This document shows, one piece after another, positions 42,890 to 51,196 of a stretch of 60,213 nucleotides of DNA. The number at the start of each line of letters is the position of its first letter. Within the stretch, counting starts at the first letter, position 1. The notes below the pieces were generated by a model. That model saw only the letters and a program-made list of their open reading frames with translations. It made no database searches and was not told the DNA's origin. Source of the stretch: Oscillospiraceae bacterium (lineage in GTDB: Bacteria > Bacillota > Clostridia > Oscillospirales > Acutalibacteraceae). The position numbers and the translations under genes were made by a program. The stretch is taken from NCBI GenBank assembly GCA_015065885.1, contig SVPJ01000007.1, positions 1 through 60,213 on the forward strand. The letters run 5' to 3'.

Positions 42890-45880
42890 ATGTTGCAACT
42901 TTGCCGTATCAAAAAAGAGTATCCCGCAGGCAACGGGAAGGTCGAAGCGCTGAAAGGTATCGACCTGCGGTTTCGCCGTGCGGAGTTCGTGTCGATCTTA
43001 GGCCCGTCAGGCTGCGGAAAGACCACGATGCTGAACATTATCGGGGGTCTCGACGGATACACCGAAGGGGATCTTATCATCAACGGGCGTTCCACCAAAG
43101 AGTTTAAAGACCGTGATTGGGATGCGTACCGTAACCATTCGGTCGGCTTTGTGTTCCAAAGTTACAATTTGATTCCGCACCAGACGGTGCTGCAAAATGT
43201 GGAATTGGCACTGACGCTGTCGGGTGTGTCCAAGGCAGAACGGCGCGCCCGCGCCAAGAAAGCGCTGGAGGACGTGGGATTGGGCGACCAACTGAAAAAG
43301 CGGCCGAGTGAGATGTCGGGCGGTCAGATGCAGCGTGTGGCGATCGCACGCGCCTTGGTGAACGACCCCGATATCATTTTGGCGGATGAGCCCACGGGTG
43401 CGTTGGATACCGAGACCAGCGTGCAGGTGATGGAGATCTTAAAATCCATCTCCCACGATCGGCTGATCGTGATGGTGACCCATAACCCCGAACTTGCGGA
43501 GCGCTATTCTTCCCGTATCATCCGCATGTTGGACGGTGTCATCACCGACGATTCCTGCCCGCTTTCGGCAGAGGAGATCGCGGCGGCAGACGAGCGGTAT
43601 GCCACGGCATCCGCCCCGAAGAAAAAGGAGAAAAAACCGTCGATGTCCTTCGGCACCTCCTTTATGCTGTCGCTGAAAAATCTGTTCACTAAAAAGGGGC
43701 GCACCACGCTGACGGCGTTTGCGGGGTCGATCGGCATCATCGGCATTGCGCTGATCTTGTCGGTTTCGCAGGGGACGACAGCGTATATCGACTCGGTGCA
43801 GGAAAGCACGCTGTCGGCGTACCCGATCACGCTGGAAGCCACCACGGTGGAACTCACCACACTGATGCAGGCGTTTATGAACATTCAAAGCGACGAGGTC
43901 ACGCACACCGACGACGCGGTGTATAAAAAATCGGCACTGTACGATATGGTCAACGCGATGAATTCGCTGGAAGAGACCGAAAACGATTTGAAATCCTTCC
44001 GTGAATTCTTGCTCAAAGAGTTGAAAAATACCGAATCGCCGTTGTATAACGCCGTGAACGGCGTGCAATACGGTTACGATCTGGATATGATGATCTACAC
44101 CGAAAACGTGGACGGCAACATCCTCAGGGCGGATACCGAAGAGATACTGACCGAACTGCTCATCACCTATATGGGGGTGGATATGTCCGCCATGTCTTCG
44201 CTCGGGTCGGCGTCTCCGATGATGTCGATGAGCAGTATGTCCACGGGACTGTGGCAGGAGTTGCTTCCCGGCACGAACGGCGAAGTAGTGAACGGTCTGT
44301 TGTTTGAACAGTATGAAACGGCGTATGGTCGTTGGCCCGCCGCACACGATGAGATCGTGTTGGTGGTGGATAAGAACAACGAACTTGACGATATTACGCT
44401 GTATGCGTTGGGCCTTTTGCCCGAAGAGGATATGGCGGCACTCATCAATGCGAGTCTCGACGGTACTATTCTGGAATCCAAAGAAAATCGCTGGACGTTT
44501 GAAGAAATCGTCGGCAGAGAGTATAAGACCATTCTGCCCGCGGATTGCTACGTGTGGGACGACGTGCAGGGCAAATACACCGACCTGCGCGAGACCGAAG
44601 CGGGACTTCGGTATCTTTACGACACGGCGATGCCCTTGAAAGTGACGGGTATCATTCGCCCGAAAGAAGACAGCGACACCGCCATGCTTACGGGCAGTAT
44701 TGCTTACACCCATCTGCTGACCGAGCATCTGATCGAAAAAGCGGCGGATTCGGACGTGATCGCCGCCCAGTTGGCGTCGCCCCATAAAGACGTGCTGACC
44801 GGCTTGCCCTTTAAGTCCAACACAGGTAACTTGACTGCGGAACAAAAGGAGACGGAGTTCCGTGCATACGTTGCCGAGATGACCGATGCGGAAAAAGCGG
44901 CGTTTTACGTATCCATGCAGGCGATTCCGTCGGCGGAATTCGTGCAGCAGCAACTCGACGCCGCGCTCGGCAACATGACCCGCGAGATGCTTGAAAATAT
45001 GCTGAAAGAAGGACTTTCGGAGCAAACGGGCGTGAGTGCCGACGAAATTGCTGCGTATCTTCAAGCGATGTCGGATGAAGAGCTCAACACCTTGGTTGCA
45101 AGTTCGATGACCGAACAGATCAAAGCGCAGTACGCCGAAAACGTGCGCGAGCAAATGGCGGCGCTGTCGGCGGCGGAACTGCTCGGGGCGTTGGAATTCA
45201 CCCTGCCGACTCTCACTGCCGAACAGTGTGCGCTGTACTACGACGAGTTGATGGAGTTTTCGGATACCACCTACGAGGATATTCTGGTGGCGATGGGGTA
45301 TTTGGATCTCGCATCGCCCGCCACCATCAATCTGTACGCCTCCTCGTTTGAAAACAAAGACGTGATCGAGGAAGCCATTGCGGATTACAACAAGACGGTG
45401 GACGAGGTACACAAGATCCGTTATACCGACTACATCGGTTTGATGATGTCCTCCATCACTACCATCATCAACGCCATCACCTATGTGTTGATCGCGTTCG
45501 TGGCGATCTCGCTGGTTGTGTCCTCCATTATGATCGGCGTTATCACCCTTATTTCGGTGCAGGAACGCACCAAGGAGATCGGTATTCTGCGTGCCATCGG
45601 TGCGTCCAAGCGGGACGTGTCGAGTATGTTCAACGCTGAAACGATGATCGTCGGTTTTGCGGCGGGTCTGCTTGGCGTCGGGGTGACCTACCTTCTCTGT
45701 ATCCCCATCAATCTGATACTGAACCACGTCACGGGCATTGCGAACCTGCGTGCGGTGTTGCCGCCTGTCGCCGCCGTGATCTTGGTGGTCATCAGTGTGG
45801 TGCTGACCTTGATCGCAGGTATCATTCCTTCCCGCAGTGCGGCGAAGAAAGACCCCGTCGTGGCACTGCGTACGGAATAA
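42890..45880 (+). CDS. MacB-like ABC ATPase/permease fusion
   Basis: 996-residue fusion. Residues 1-220 are an ATPase (GPSGCGKTT, MSGGQMQR, ILADEPTGALD). A hydrophobic helix near residue 280 (GSIGIIGIALILSVSQG) is followed by a very large extracellular part (about 300-855) with FtsX-extracellular character, then three helices with the FtsX signature RTKEIGILRAIGASKRDVSS at about 900. As in MacB, ATPase and permease are one chain. Export or surface mechanotransmission of an unknown substrate is likely. ATG 42890 has only a poor GGGGG ribosome site, but an earlier start lies in the promoter. Confidence 0.88.
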   Translation: MLQLCRIKKEYPAGNGKVEALKGIDLRFRRAEFVSILGPSGCGKTTMLNIIGGLDGYTEGDLIINGRSTKEFKDRDWDAYRNHSVGFVFQSYNLIPHQTVLQNVELALTLSGVSKAERRARAKKALEDVGLGDQLKKRPSEMSGGQMQRVAIARALVNDPDIILADEPTGALDTETSVQVMEILKSISHDRLIVMVTHNPELAERYSSRIIRMLDGVITDDSCPLSAEEIAAADERYATASAPKKKEKKPSMSFGTSFMLSLKNLFTKKGRTTLTAFAGSIGIIGIALILSVSQGTTAYIDSVQESTLSAYPITLEATTVELTTLMQAFMNIQSDEVTHTDDAVYKKSALYDMVNAMNSLEETENDLKSFREFLLKELKNTESPLYNAVNGVQYGYDLDMMIYTENVDGNILRADTEEILTELLITYMGVDMSAMSSLGSASPMMSMSSMSTGLWQELLPGTNGEVVNGLLFEQYETAYGRWPAAHDEIVLVVDKNNELDDITLYALGLLPEEDMAALINASLDGTILESKENRWTFEEIVGREYKTILPADCYVWDDVQGKYTDLRETEAGLRYLYDTAMPLKVTGIIRPKEDSDTAMLTGSIAYTHLLTEHLIEKAADSDVIAAQLASPHKDVLTGLPFKSNTGNLTAEQKETEFRAYVAEMTDAEKAAFYVSMQAIPSAEFVQQQLDAALGNMTREMLENMLKEGLSEQTGVSADEIAAYLQAMSDEELNTLVASSMTEQIKAQYAENVREQMAALSAAELLGALEFTLPTLTAEQCALYYDELMEFSDTTYEDILVAMGYLDLASPATINLYASSFENKDVIEEAIADYNKTVDEVHKIRYTDYIGLMMSSITTIINAITYVLIAFVAISLVVSSIMIGVITLISVQERTKEIGILRAIGASKRDVSSMFNAETMIVGFAAGLLGVGVTYLLCIPINLILNHVTGIANLRAVLPPVAAVILVVISVVLTLIAGIIPSRSAAKKDPVVALRTE

Positions 45881-45887
45881 AACAGTG

Positions 45888-45919
45888 AAACGGCACACAC
45901 CGTCGGCGTGTGCCGTTTT
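45888..45919 (+). terminator. Terminator after the ABC fusion gene
   Basis: AAACGGCACAC (45888-45898) pairs with GTGTGCCGTTT (45908-45918), followed by a further T. Confidence 0.8.
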
Positions 45920-45975
45920 GATATGTAAAACAAGTTCGGATATATGTAAAACCTGCTGAAATCCTTCTTCTTTCC

Positions 45976-46004
45976 TTGACATCGTTTGCGATAGGAATTA
46001 TGAT
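45976..46004 (+). promoter_or_regulatory. Promoter of the gene at 46046
   Basis: TTGACA (45976-45981), 17-bp spacer, TATGAT (45999-46004). The context TTTCCTTGACA also precedes the SDR gene at 47836. Confidence 0.88.
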
Positions 46005-46012
46005 GCTGACAG

Positions 46013-46032
46013 ACAGTACAGTACAGTACAGT
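46013..46032 (+). repeat. Four tandem ACAGT units in the 5' leader
   Basis: Four perfect ACAGT pentamers at 46013-46017, 46018-46022, 46023-46027 and 46028-46032. They begin near the predicted transcription start and end directly before the GAGGTG ribosome site of the 46046 gene. Confidence 0.85.
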
Positions 46033-46045
46033 GAGGTGCATAAGT

Positions 46046-47767
46046 ATGTTGACGTTTGAAAATGCAATCGACAAAGAATTGTTTGATCGCCGTATGCAAT
46101 ATTTGGATGCACAGTACGATCCCCAAAAACGCATGATGCGGATCTGGCGCGGTGCGAACGGCTATCACAGCAAATTGTCGGAATGTACCGTTCATGCAGT
46201 GCGTGAAAGTCTGGAATATGCGTATAATCTGTTTCGTCGCGATGCGCACGGTGACCGTGCCCGCGCGTATGAGATTTTGTATCGCGTAATGCCGTTGCAG
46301 GATATCGACCCTTCGCGAAGCACCTACGGTATCTGGTCCTACTATCTGGAAGAATGGCTGGAAGAAATGGATATGCCCGATTGGAACTGGGCGGATTTTA
46401 ACGCCAAACATCTGCTGCGTATGTTGCTTACGTCACCCGATGCACTGACCGATGATCTGAAAACACGTATGAAGGATGCGGTATGGCACGCATGCTGTGC
46501 CATCATCAACCGCAACGTCAATCCGCATTACACCAACATTTCGGTGATGGGGGCGTACGTCACCTGCGTGGCGGGTGAACTGTTTGGTTGGGAAGAAGTG
46601 CTGGCTTACGGCAAACGGCGTCTGCAGAGATTGTATGACTACAACAAGGGGAACGGCAGTTTCAGCGAGTTCAACAGCCCGACCTACACCTTCGTGGTGT
46701 TGCACGATTTGGCGGATTTTATTGCAGACGTGCAGGATGCGGATTGTAAGCGGATGGCGGAAGAGCTTTCGGATATGGCGTGGGAGACGGTAGCACTGCA
46801 CTATCACAAGGCGACGGGACAGATGGCTGGTCCGCATTACCGTGCATACGTCTATCTGCTGTCGGATGCTACCCGTGTTTCTATAGAGCGTGCACTGGAT
46901 CACAAGGTGCGTCTCGTGAAGGATTACGACGCTATGGTGAACGGGTGCGACTACGACGGCAACCTGCGTTGCCCCCCGAAGTTCATTCCGTATTTCACCG
47001 AAGATTGCGGCGAGCGGGTGCTGGATCAGACCTTTGCCCATAACCAAATGGCGTATACGTATATGAACGACACCTTTACACTCGGCACGTTACATATCGA
47101 AAATCTTTGGAATCAGCACCGCGACGTACTCGGCTACTTCGGCACGGTGGATGCACCGTTTGCCTTTTGTCTCAAATGCACGCATGACGGATGGGACTAT
47201 TGCTCGGGTGTGGCGGGCTCGGTGCAGGATAAGGGACGTGTGCTGTCGGTCGTCGGCTTTATGACCAACGGCGGTGATACCCACATCAATTTGGATATGG
47301 TGAAGGATGCGAAGATCGCGGCGGAAGATTTCCGCGTGCAATGGGAGTTCTACGGCGATATTGAACGGCTCGACGTGACCGAAGACAGCGGTGTGTTCAC
47401 CGTGACCGAGCGGGAGAGCGGGTTTGCGGTGACGGTCGGCTTTCCGTTTGCAGTGTTCGGCGATCATCCCGTGCGTTTTGAGGTTACCCGTAACGGAAAC
47501 TGTCTCGGCGTGGCGGCGGTGCTGTATCACGGCGAGCGCACTACCATTGAGTTCGGTAATATGGAAAAAGCGGCACTGGTTACCTACTGTGAAGCGGATT
47601 CGAAAGGGGATACGCCGATTGCCCGCTGCACGGTGCAAGACGGTCGCGTGAGTGCACAGTTTGCCAACCTCGGTGTATCGTCCGTAATGAAACCCACAAG
47701 AAACGGGGATTTGCAGGCGAATATCCACTTGTATCGCGACGGCGAAGAATACAAGCCCGCGTTTTAG
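46046..47767 (+). CDS. Uncharacterised 573-residue alpha-toroid-like protein
   Basis: Soluble protein without signal peptide. The first 300 residues are mostly helical with repeated aromatic-rich helices and the motifs NPHYTNISVMGAYV, GSFSEFNSPTYTFVVLHDL and GPHYRAYVYLLS, reminiscent of alpha/alpha-toroid polysaccharide lyases or glycoside hydrolases. The last 200 residues are beta-rich (VTERESGFAVTVGFPFAVF), as in heparinase-like lyases. I do not recognise a named family. ATG 46046 with GAGGTG upstream; an in-frame ATG at 46031 lacks a site. Monocistronic, strong promoter, terminator after. Confidence 0.6.
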   Translation: MLTFENAIDKELFDRRMQYLDAQYDPQKRMMRIWRGANGYHSKLSECTVHAVRESLEYAYNLFRRDAHGDRARAYEILYRVMPLQDIDPSRSTYGIWSYYLEEWLEEMDMPDWNWADFNAKHLLRMLLTSPDALTDDLKTRMKDAVWHACCAIINRNVNPHYTNISVMGAYVTCVAGELFGWEEVLAYGKRRLQRLYDYNKGNGSFSEFNSPTYTFVVLHDLADFIADVQDADCKRMAEELSDMAWETVALHYHKATGQMAGPHYRAYVYLLSDATRVSIERALDHKVRLVKDYDAMVNGCDYDGNLRCPPKFIPYFTEDCGERVLDQTFAHNQMAYTYMNDTFTLGTLHIENLWNQHRDVLGYFGTVDAPFAFCLKCTHDGWDYCSGVAGSVQDKGRVLSVVGFMTNGGDTHINLDMVKDAKIAAEDFRVQWEFYGDIERLDVTEDSGVFTVTERESGFAVTVGFPFAVFGDHPVRFEVTRNGNCLGVAAVLYHGERTTIEFGNMEKAALVTYCEADSKGDTPIARCTVQDGRVSAQFANLGVSSVMKPTRNGDLQANIHLYRDGEEYKPAF

Positions 47768-47775
47768 AAGAAAGC

Positions 47776-47810
47776 AAAACCGTACGATCCGACGGACCGT
47801 ACGGTTTTTT
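47776..47810 (+). terminator. Terminator after the 46046 gene
   Basis: AAAACCGTACG (47776-47786) pairs with CGTACGGTTTT (47798-47808), followed by T. Confidence 0.85.
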
Positions 47811-47835
47811 GCGTATGTAAAATTTCGATTTTTCC

Positions 47836-47864
47836 TTGACACCGTGTGTGAAAGGCTTTATGAT
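47836..47864 (+). promoter_or_regulatory. Promoter of the SDR-surface protein operon
   Basis: TTGACA (47836-47841), 17-bp spacer, TATGAT (47859-47864). Confidence 0.88.
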
Positions 47865-47900
47865 TATATTGTAGCATTTCTGCAGATCGAGGTGAAGGAA

Positions 47901-48698
47901 ATGGCGAACTATACGCTGATAACGGGTGCTTCGGGCGGCATCGGCTTTGCACTGGCACGGCAATTTGCCGCGGGCGGGCATCCGCTGATCTTGGTTGCCC
48001 GCAGTGAAGGACGCTTGTCCGAGCGTAAAGCGGAGTTGGAAAAGGAATACGGTGTGGCGGTGGAGATCCTGCCGCAAGACTTGACGCAACCGCACGCGGC
48101 GCGTCAGGTGTACGACGCTGTCGCTACCCAGGGGTGGACGGTGGATATTCTGGTAAACAACGCGGGCTTCGGTGATTTCGTGTCCTTTGTTGATGCCGAT
48201 TGGCAACATCAAGAAGATATGGTTACCTTGAACGTGACCGCGCTGATGCAACTGACCCATTGCTTTGCCCGTGCTATGCGTGAGCAGGGCGGTGGCCGTA
48301 TTTTGAACGTCGCGTCCTTGGCGGCTGTGGCACCGGGGCCGTATATGGCGACCTACTACGCCACCAAGGCGTTCGTCTTGTCCTTCTCCGAGGCGATGAG
48401 TGAGGAACTGCGCGAATACGGCATCACCGTGACAGCGCTGTGTCCCGGTCCGACCGAAAGCAACTTTGAAGCGGCGGCGAATTTGAAGAGCGGCAACCTG
48501 TTTTCCGCCCTGCCCGTTGAGCGTGCCGAAACGGTGGCGCGCCGTGGGTATAAAGCGACGATGAAGGGACGTGCCGTTCGCTATTGCGGCATCACCGTGT
48601 GTGTGATGAGTTTTCTTTCTCGCCTGACACCGCGGTGGCTGAATCGTAAAGCCACCAAACGCATCAACGGAAAGCCCACCAAAGGAGAGAACGTATGA
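47901..48698 (+). CDS. Short-chain dehydrogenase/reductase
   Basis: 265-residue SDR oxidoreductase. The NAD(P)-binding motif is TGASGGIGFALA, the NNAG motif is in LVNNAGFGDF, and the catalytic Tyr/Lys are in YYATKAF, with the preceding Ser in NVASLAAV. The C-terminus carries an extra basic, hydrophobic stretch (about 220-250) as in membrane-associated 3-ketoacyl or 3-ketosphinganine-type reductases. ATG 47901 has GAGGTGAAGGA. First gene of an operon with two surface proteins; overlaps the next by 4 bases. Confidence 0.9.
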   Translation: MANYTLITGASGGIGFALARQFAAGGHPLILVARSEGRLSERKAELEKEYGVAVEILPQDLTQPHAARQVYDAVATQGWTVDILVNNAGFGDFVSFVDADWQHQEDMVTLNVTALMQLTHCFARAMREQGGGRILNVASLAAVAPGPYMATYYATKAFVLSFSEAMSEELREYGITVTALCPGPTESNFEAAANLKSGNLFSALPVERAETVARRGYKATMKGRAVRYCGITVCVMSFLSRLTPRWLNRKATKRINGKPTKGENV

Positions 48699-49684
48699 AA
48701 CGCTTGTTGACCATTGTTTCCACGCTGTGCCTGCTGCTTTCCTGCACGGTACTGCCGAGTGCGGCGATCAATTACGACCGCACGCACCGTTTGTCGGTGG
48801 TGAGTGAGCCGGACGCACTGCCTGCCGACGGCATTCGCTATTACCGTGGAGAAGAACAGATCACGGCGGATGAGCTTACGTGGGTGGATAACGGCTACGA
48901 CGGCAAAGCCTTGCACCTTGCGGGGGATGGTACGTTTCTGCGACTGGATTACACGGTGGCGCGGGTGACGGCGTTTACCTTTTCTGCGTGGGTGAACTGG
49001 CAGGGGGGCGAAAGCGGTCAGCGCCTGTTCAGTATCGCACGCGGGAACGACAATTATCTCACCTTCTCGCCGTATATGCACGATACCGCGTTGTATCAAA
49101 ACAGCGGATTTGCCAACGGTGTACACCTGCGGTATCAGTTCGGCGGTGAAAACGGCACAGTGCTGGATCTGTTCAATCCCACCGACGAGACCATTTCGTA
49201 TGCCTTGCCGCGGGGGGGATGGCATCACGTGGCGGTAACTTCCGATGCGCGTACCGTGCAGGTATATATCGACGGCGTGCTGTGGCTCGAAGATCGTATG
49301 ATGACGTCGATATACGAACTGAACGCCCATTCGCTGGACATCGGTACGGGGGAGTGGGGCGACCCTACACTCAATGCGCTGCTTGATAATGTGGAATTGT
49401 ACCGAAAGGTCTTAAGTGTATCGGAGATACAGACTCTCGCGGGATACAGTGAAGAAGGCAACGTGGTATATTTGCCGACTGAGCCATCGACTACGACGGC
49501 TACCACCACGACTACCACCACGACCACCACAACCGAGCCAGCACGGCAGACGCTTGGCAAAACGCTGTTCGGTGTGCCGATGTGGGGTGTGTATACGCTT
49601 GGCGGTATCGTGGCGGCGTACGTCACGCTGACCGTGGTGCTGAATATCCACGACCGCAAACGAAAGGACGGTGACCGCCGATGA
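48695..49684 (+). CDS. LamG-like surface protein with Thr-rich stalk
   Basis: 329 residues: signal peptide to about residue 24, a LamG/concanavalin-like domain (about 30-250, with ALHLAGDGTFLRLDYTV, FTFSAWVNWQGG, GGWHHVAVTSDARTVQVYID), a Thr-rich stalk (about 262-285, more than 20 Thr), and a C-terminal transmembrane helix (about 296-318) with a basic cytoplasmic tail. LamG domains bind carbohydrate or protein ligands. Likely a membrane-anchored adhesin-like or substrate-sensing protein. Overlaps the preceding SDR and the next gene by 4 bases each. Confidence 0.75.
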   Translation: MKRLLTIVSTLCLLLSCTVLPSAAINYDRTHRLSVVSEPDALPADGIRYYRGEEQITADELTWVDNGYDGKALHLAGDGTFLRLDYTVARVTAFTFSAWVNWQGGESGQRLFSIARGNDNYLTFSPYMHDTALYQNSGFANGVHLRYQFGGENGTVLDLFNPTDETISYALPRGGWHHVAVTSDARTVQVYIDGVLWLEDRMMTSIYELNAHSLDIGTGEWGDPTLNALLDNVELYRKVLSVSEIQTLAGYSEEGNVVYLPTEPSTTTATTTTTTTTTTTEPARQTLGKTLFGVPMWGVYTLGGIVAAYVTLTVVLNIHDRKRKDGDRR

Positions 49685-50358
49685 TGAAACGTTTCTTTTG
49701 TCTGCTGCTCATGCTGGGCGTGATATGGGCGTGCGGAACATCTGCTTTTGCGATAAGTGACAGGGCGGAATATGTCTTTTTGAAGGACAGCGAAGGGTAT
49801 TTCTTTGAACAGACCGAAGGAGAACTGACCTTTTGGGAGGCTCCGAACGTCGTGACGGGACAGACCCGCAGCGGCGGTGTGATCACTTTGAAAAACGAGT
49901 CCGACCGTACGGTGGACTTTACACTGGCCTCCGTTTCTCTGCCGTATGACAACGAGGCGGCGCTGACGTATCTGGATGCGGTCACGTTGGTGATCGAGCA
50001 AGACGGACGCGAGGTGTACCACGGCCCGTTTACCCGTTTGATGGACGGCGACCGTGCCGCGATCCAAATTGCGGGTGTGCCCGCGGGTGAGAGCCGTGAA
50101 CTCAAAATGACCGTCTCTTGTGCCTTCACCTACACGGGTGCGGTGCCGTCGTACGAATCGCTCGTGTGGACGTTTGAACCGACGCTGGAAGCGAAGCCGA
50201 CCGTACCGACCAGTCCGTTACCCGATCCCGATCCCGTGGTGGACTGGATGATGGTGGCAAAGATCGCAGGCGTAATGCTCGGCGCATTGGTGTTGACCTG
50301 TGCGGTCGTAGCGATAGTACGCTTTATCGCGAACCGTCGCGGGAAACACGAAGAATAA
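49681..50358 (+). CDS. Single-pass surface protein of unknown function
   Basis: 225 residues: signal peptide to about residue 25 (LGVIWACGTSAFA), a beta-sandwich-like extracellular domain (about 28-175, with SGGVITLKNESDRTVDFTL), a Pro-rich stalk (PTVPTSPLPDPDP) and a C-terminal transmembrane helix (about 190-213) with RRGKHEE at the end. No family recognised. It overlaps the LamG-like gene by 4 bases and has the same architecture, so the two probably act together at the surface. Confidence 0.65.
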   Translation: MMKRFFCLLLMLGVIWACGTSAFAISDRAEYVFLKDSEGYFFEQTEGELTFWEAPNVVTGQTRSGGVITLKNESDRTVDFTLASVSLPYDNEAALTYLDAVTLVIEQDGREVYHGPFTRLMDGDRAAIQIAGVPAGESRELKMTVSCAFTYTGAVPSYESLVWTFEPTLEAKPTVPTSPLPDPDPVVDWMMVAKIAGVMLGALVLTCAVVAIVRFIANRRGKHEE

Positions 50359-50360
50359 CA

Positions 50361-50397
50361 AAAAAAGAGAACGCCGAACACGTGCGTTCTCTTTTTT
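50361..50397. terminator. Bidirectional terminator
   Basis: AAAAAAGAGAACGC (50361-50374) pairs with GCGTTCTCTTTTTT (50384-50397) between convergent genes. Confidence 0.9.
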
Positions 50398-50398
50398 G

Positions 50399-51193
50399 TT
50401 ATTGCGGTGTAAATCCTTCAAAGATAAACCCTTCGAAATCGGCGCGGTGAGCGTCGATTTCTTTTTGCGAATGGAAAGTCCAACCCACGGGCAGTGCGCC
50501 GAGTACGGTGCAAAGACGGCGGCACGGGTGATTCGCACCCATGTGGTCGTAGGACACAAAATCGGGACGGGCGATCACGTTAAACAGCAAGCAGCCCGAG
50601 AGAATATGAGCAAAATTTTCGTTCAGGAACGGGGCGGACAACTGACCGCGGCAGACGGCAGGTCGGTTTTTGCGGTACCAGTGTAACACGGGCGGGTAGA
50701 AGGATTGGATGATGTACTCACCTTTGTAATCCGCCAGTATACGTTCCACCGCCTCACACAGCGGGACGGTGTTGCCGCCATGCACTTTGAATTCGATCAA
50801 CAGCGGAACGGTACCGTCCACCAATTCCAGAAACTCCGCAAAGGTGGGAATACACTCGTCGCTGTTTTTTAGGCGTAACGCCTTCAATTCCGCAAGCGTC
50901 GATTCTTCCACAACGCCGTTTACACCGCACATACGGGTGAGGGTATCGTCGTGGAATACCACCACCTCACCGTCGGCGGTAAGATGTACGTCCGTTTCAA
51001 TGGTGTATCCCGCCGCTTTTGCCGCGGCAAAAGCGGAAAGCGAGTTTTCGGGGCGGTCGGCGTCGTGCAACCCGCGGTGGGCGATAAAGCGGTTTTTCAG
51101 CACCTCACGGTGTGGGTGCCGCCGCACGGCGGGAAACACGAAAAACAGGAAAAGCAAAACGAGAAAAAGCAGACTTCCCAAAATCCAGTACAT
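50399..51193 (-). CDS. Glycerophosphodiester phosphodiesterase
   Basis: 264-residue GDPD-family enzyme with an N-terminal membrane helix (about residues 3-22). The active-site residues are in FIAHRGLHDADRPENSLSAF (His, Arg, Glu) and ETDVHLTADGEVVVFHDDTL (Glu, Asp, His). It hydrolyses glycerophosphodiesters to glycerol 3-phosphate and an alcohol, probably facing the cell surface. Last gene of the minus-strand MBOAT-DHHW-uvrC-MFS-GDPD operon, 3 bases after the MFS gene. Confidence 0.9.
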   Translation of the reverse strand: MYWILGSLLFLVLLFLFFVFPAVRRHPHREVLKNRFIAHRGLHDADRPENSLSAFAAAKAAGYTIETDVHLTADGEVVVFHDDTLTRMCGVNGVVEESTLAELKALRLKNSDECIPTFAEFLELVDGTVPLLIEFKVHGGNTVPLCEAVERILADYKGEYIIQSFYPPVLHWYRKNRPAVCRGQLSAPFLNENFAHILSGCLLFNVIARPDFVSYDHMGANHPCRRLCTVLGALPVGWTFHSQKEIDAHRADFEGFIFEGFTPQ

Positions 51194-51196
51194 CGT

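Noticed and set aside
43439..45982. 847-codon open frame on the minus strand
   Set aside because: Antisense shadow of the MacB-like ABC gene, whose motifs are unmistakable on the plus strand.
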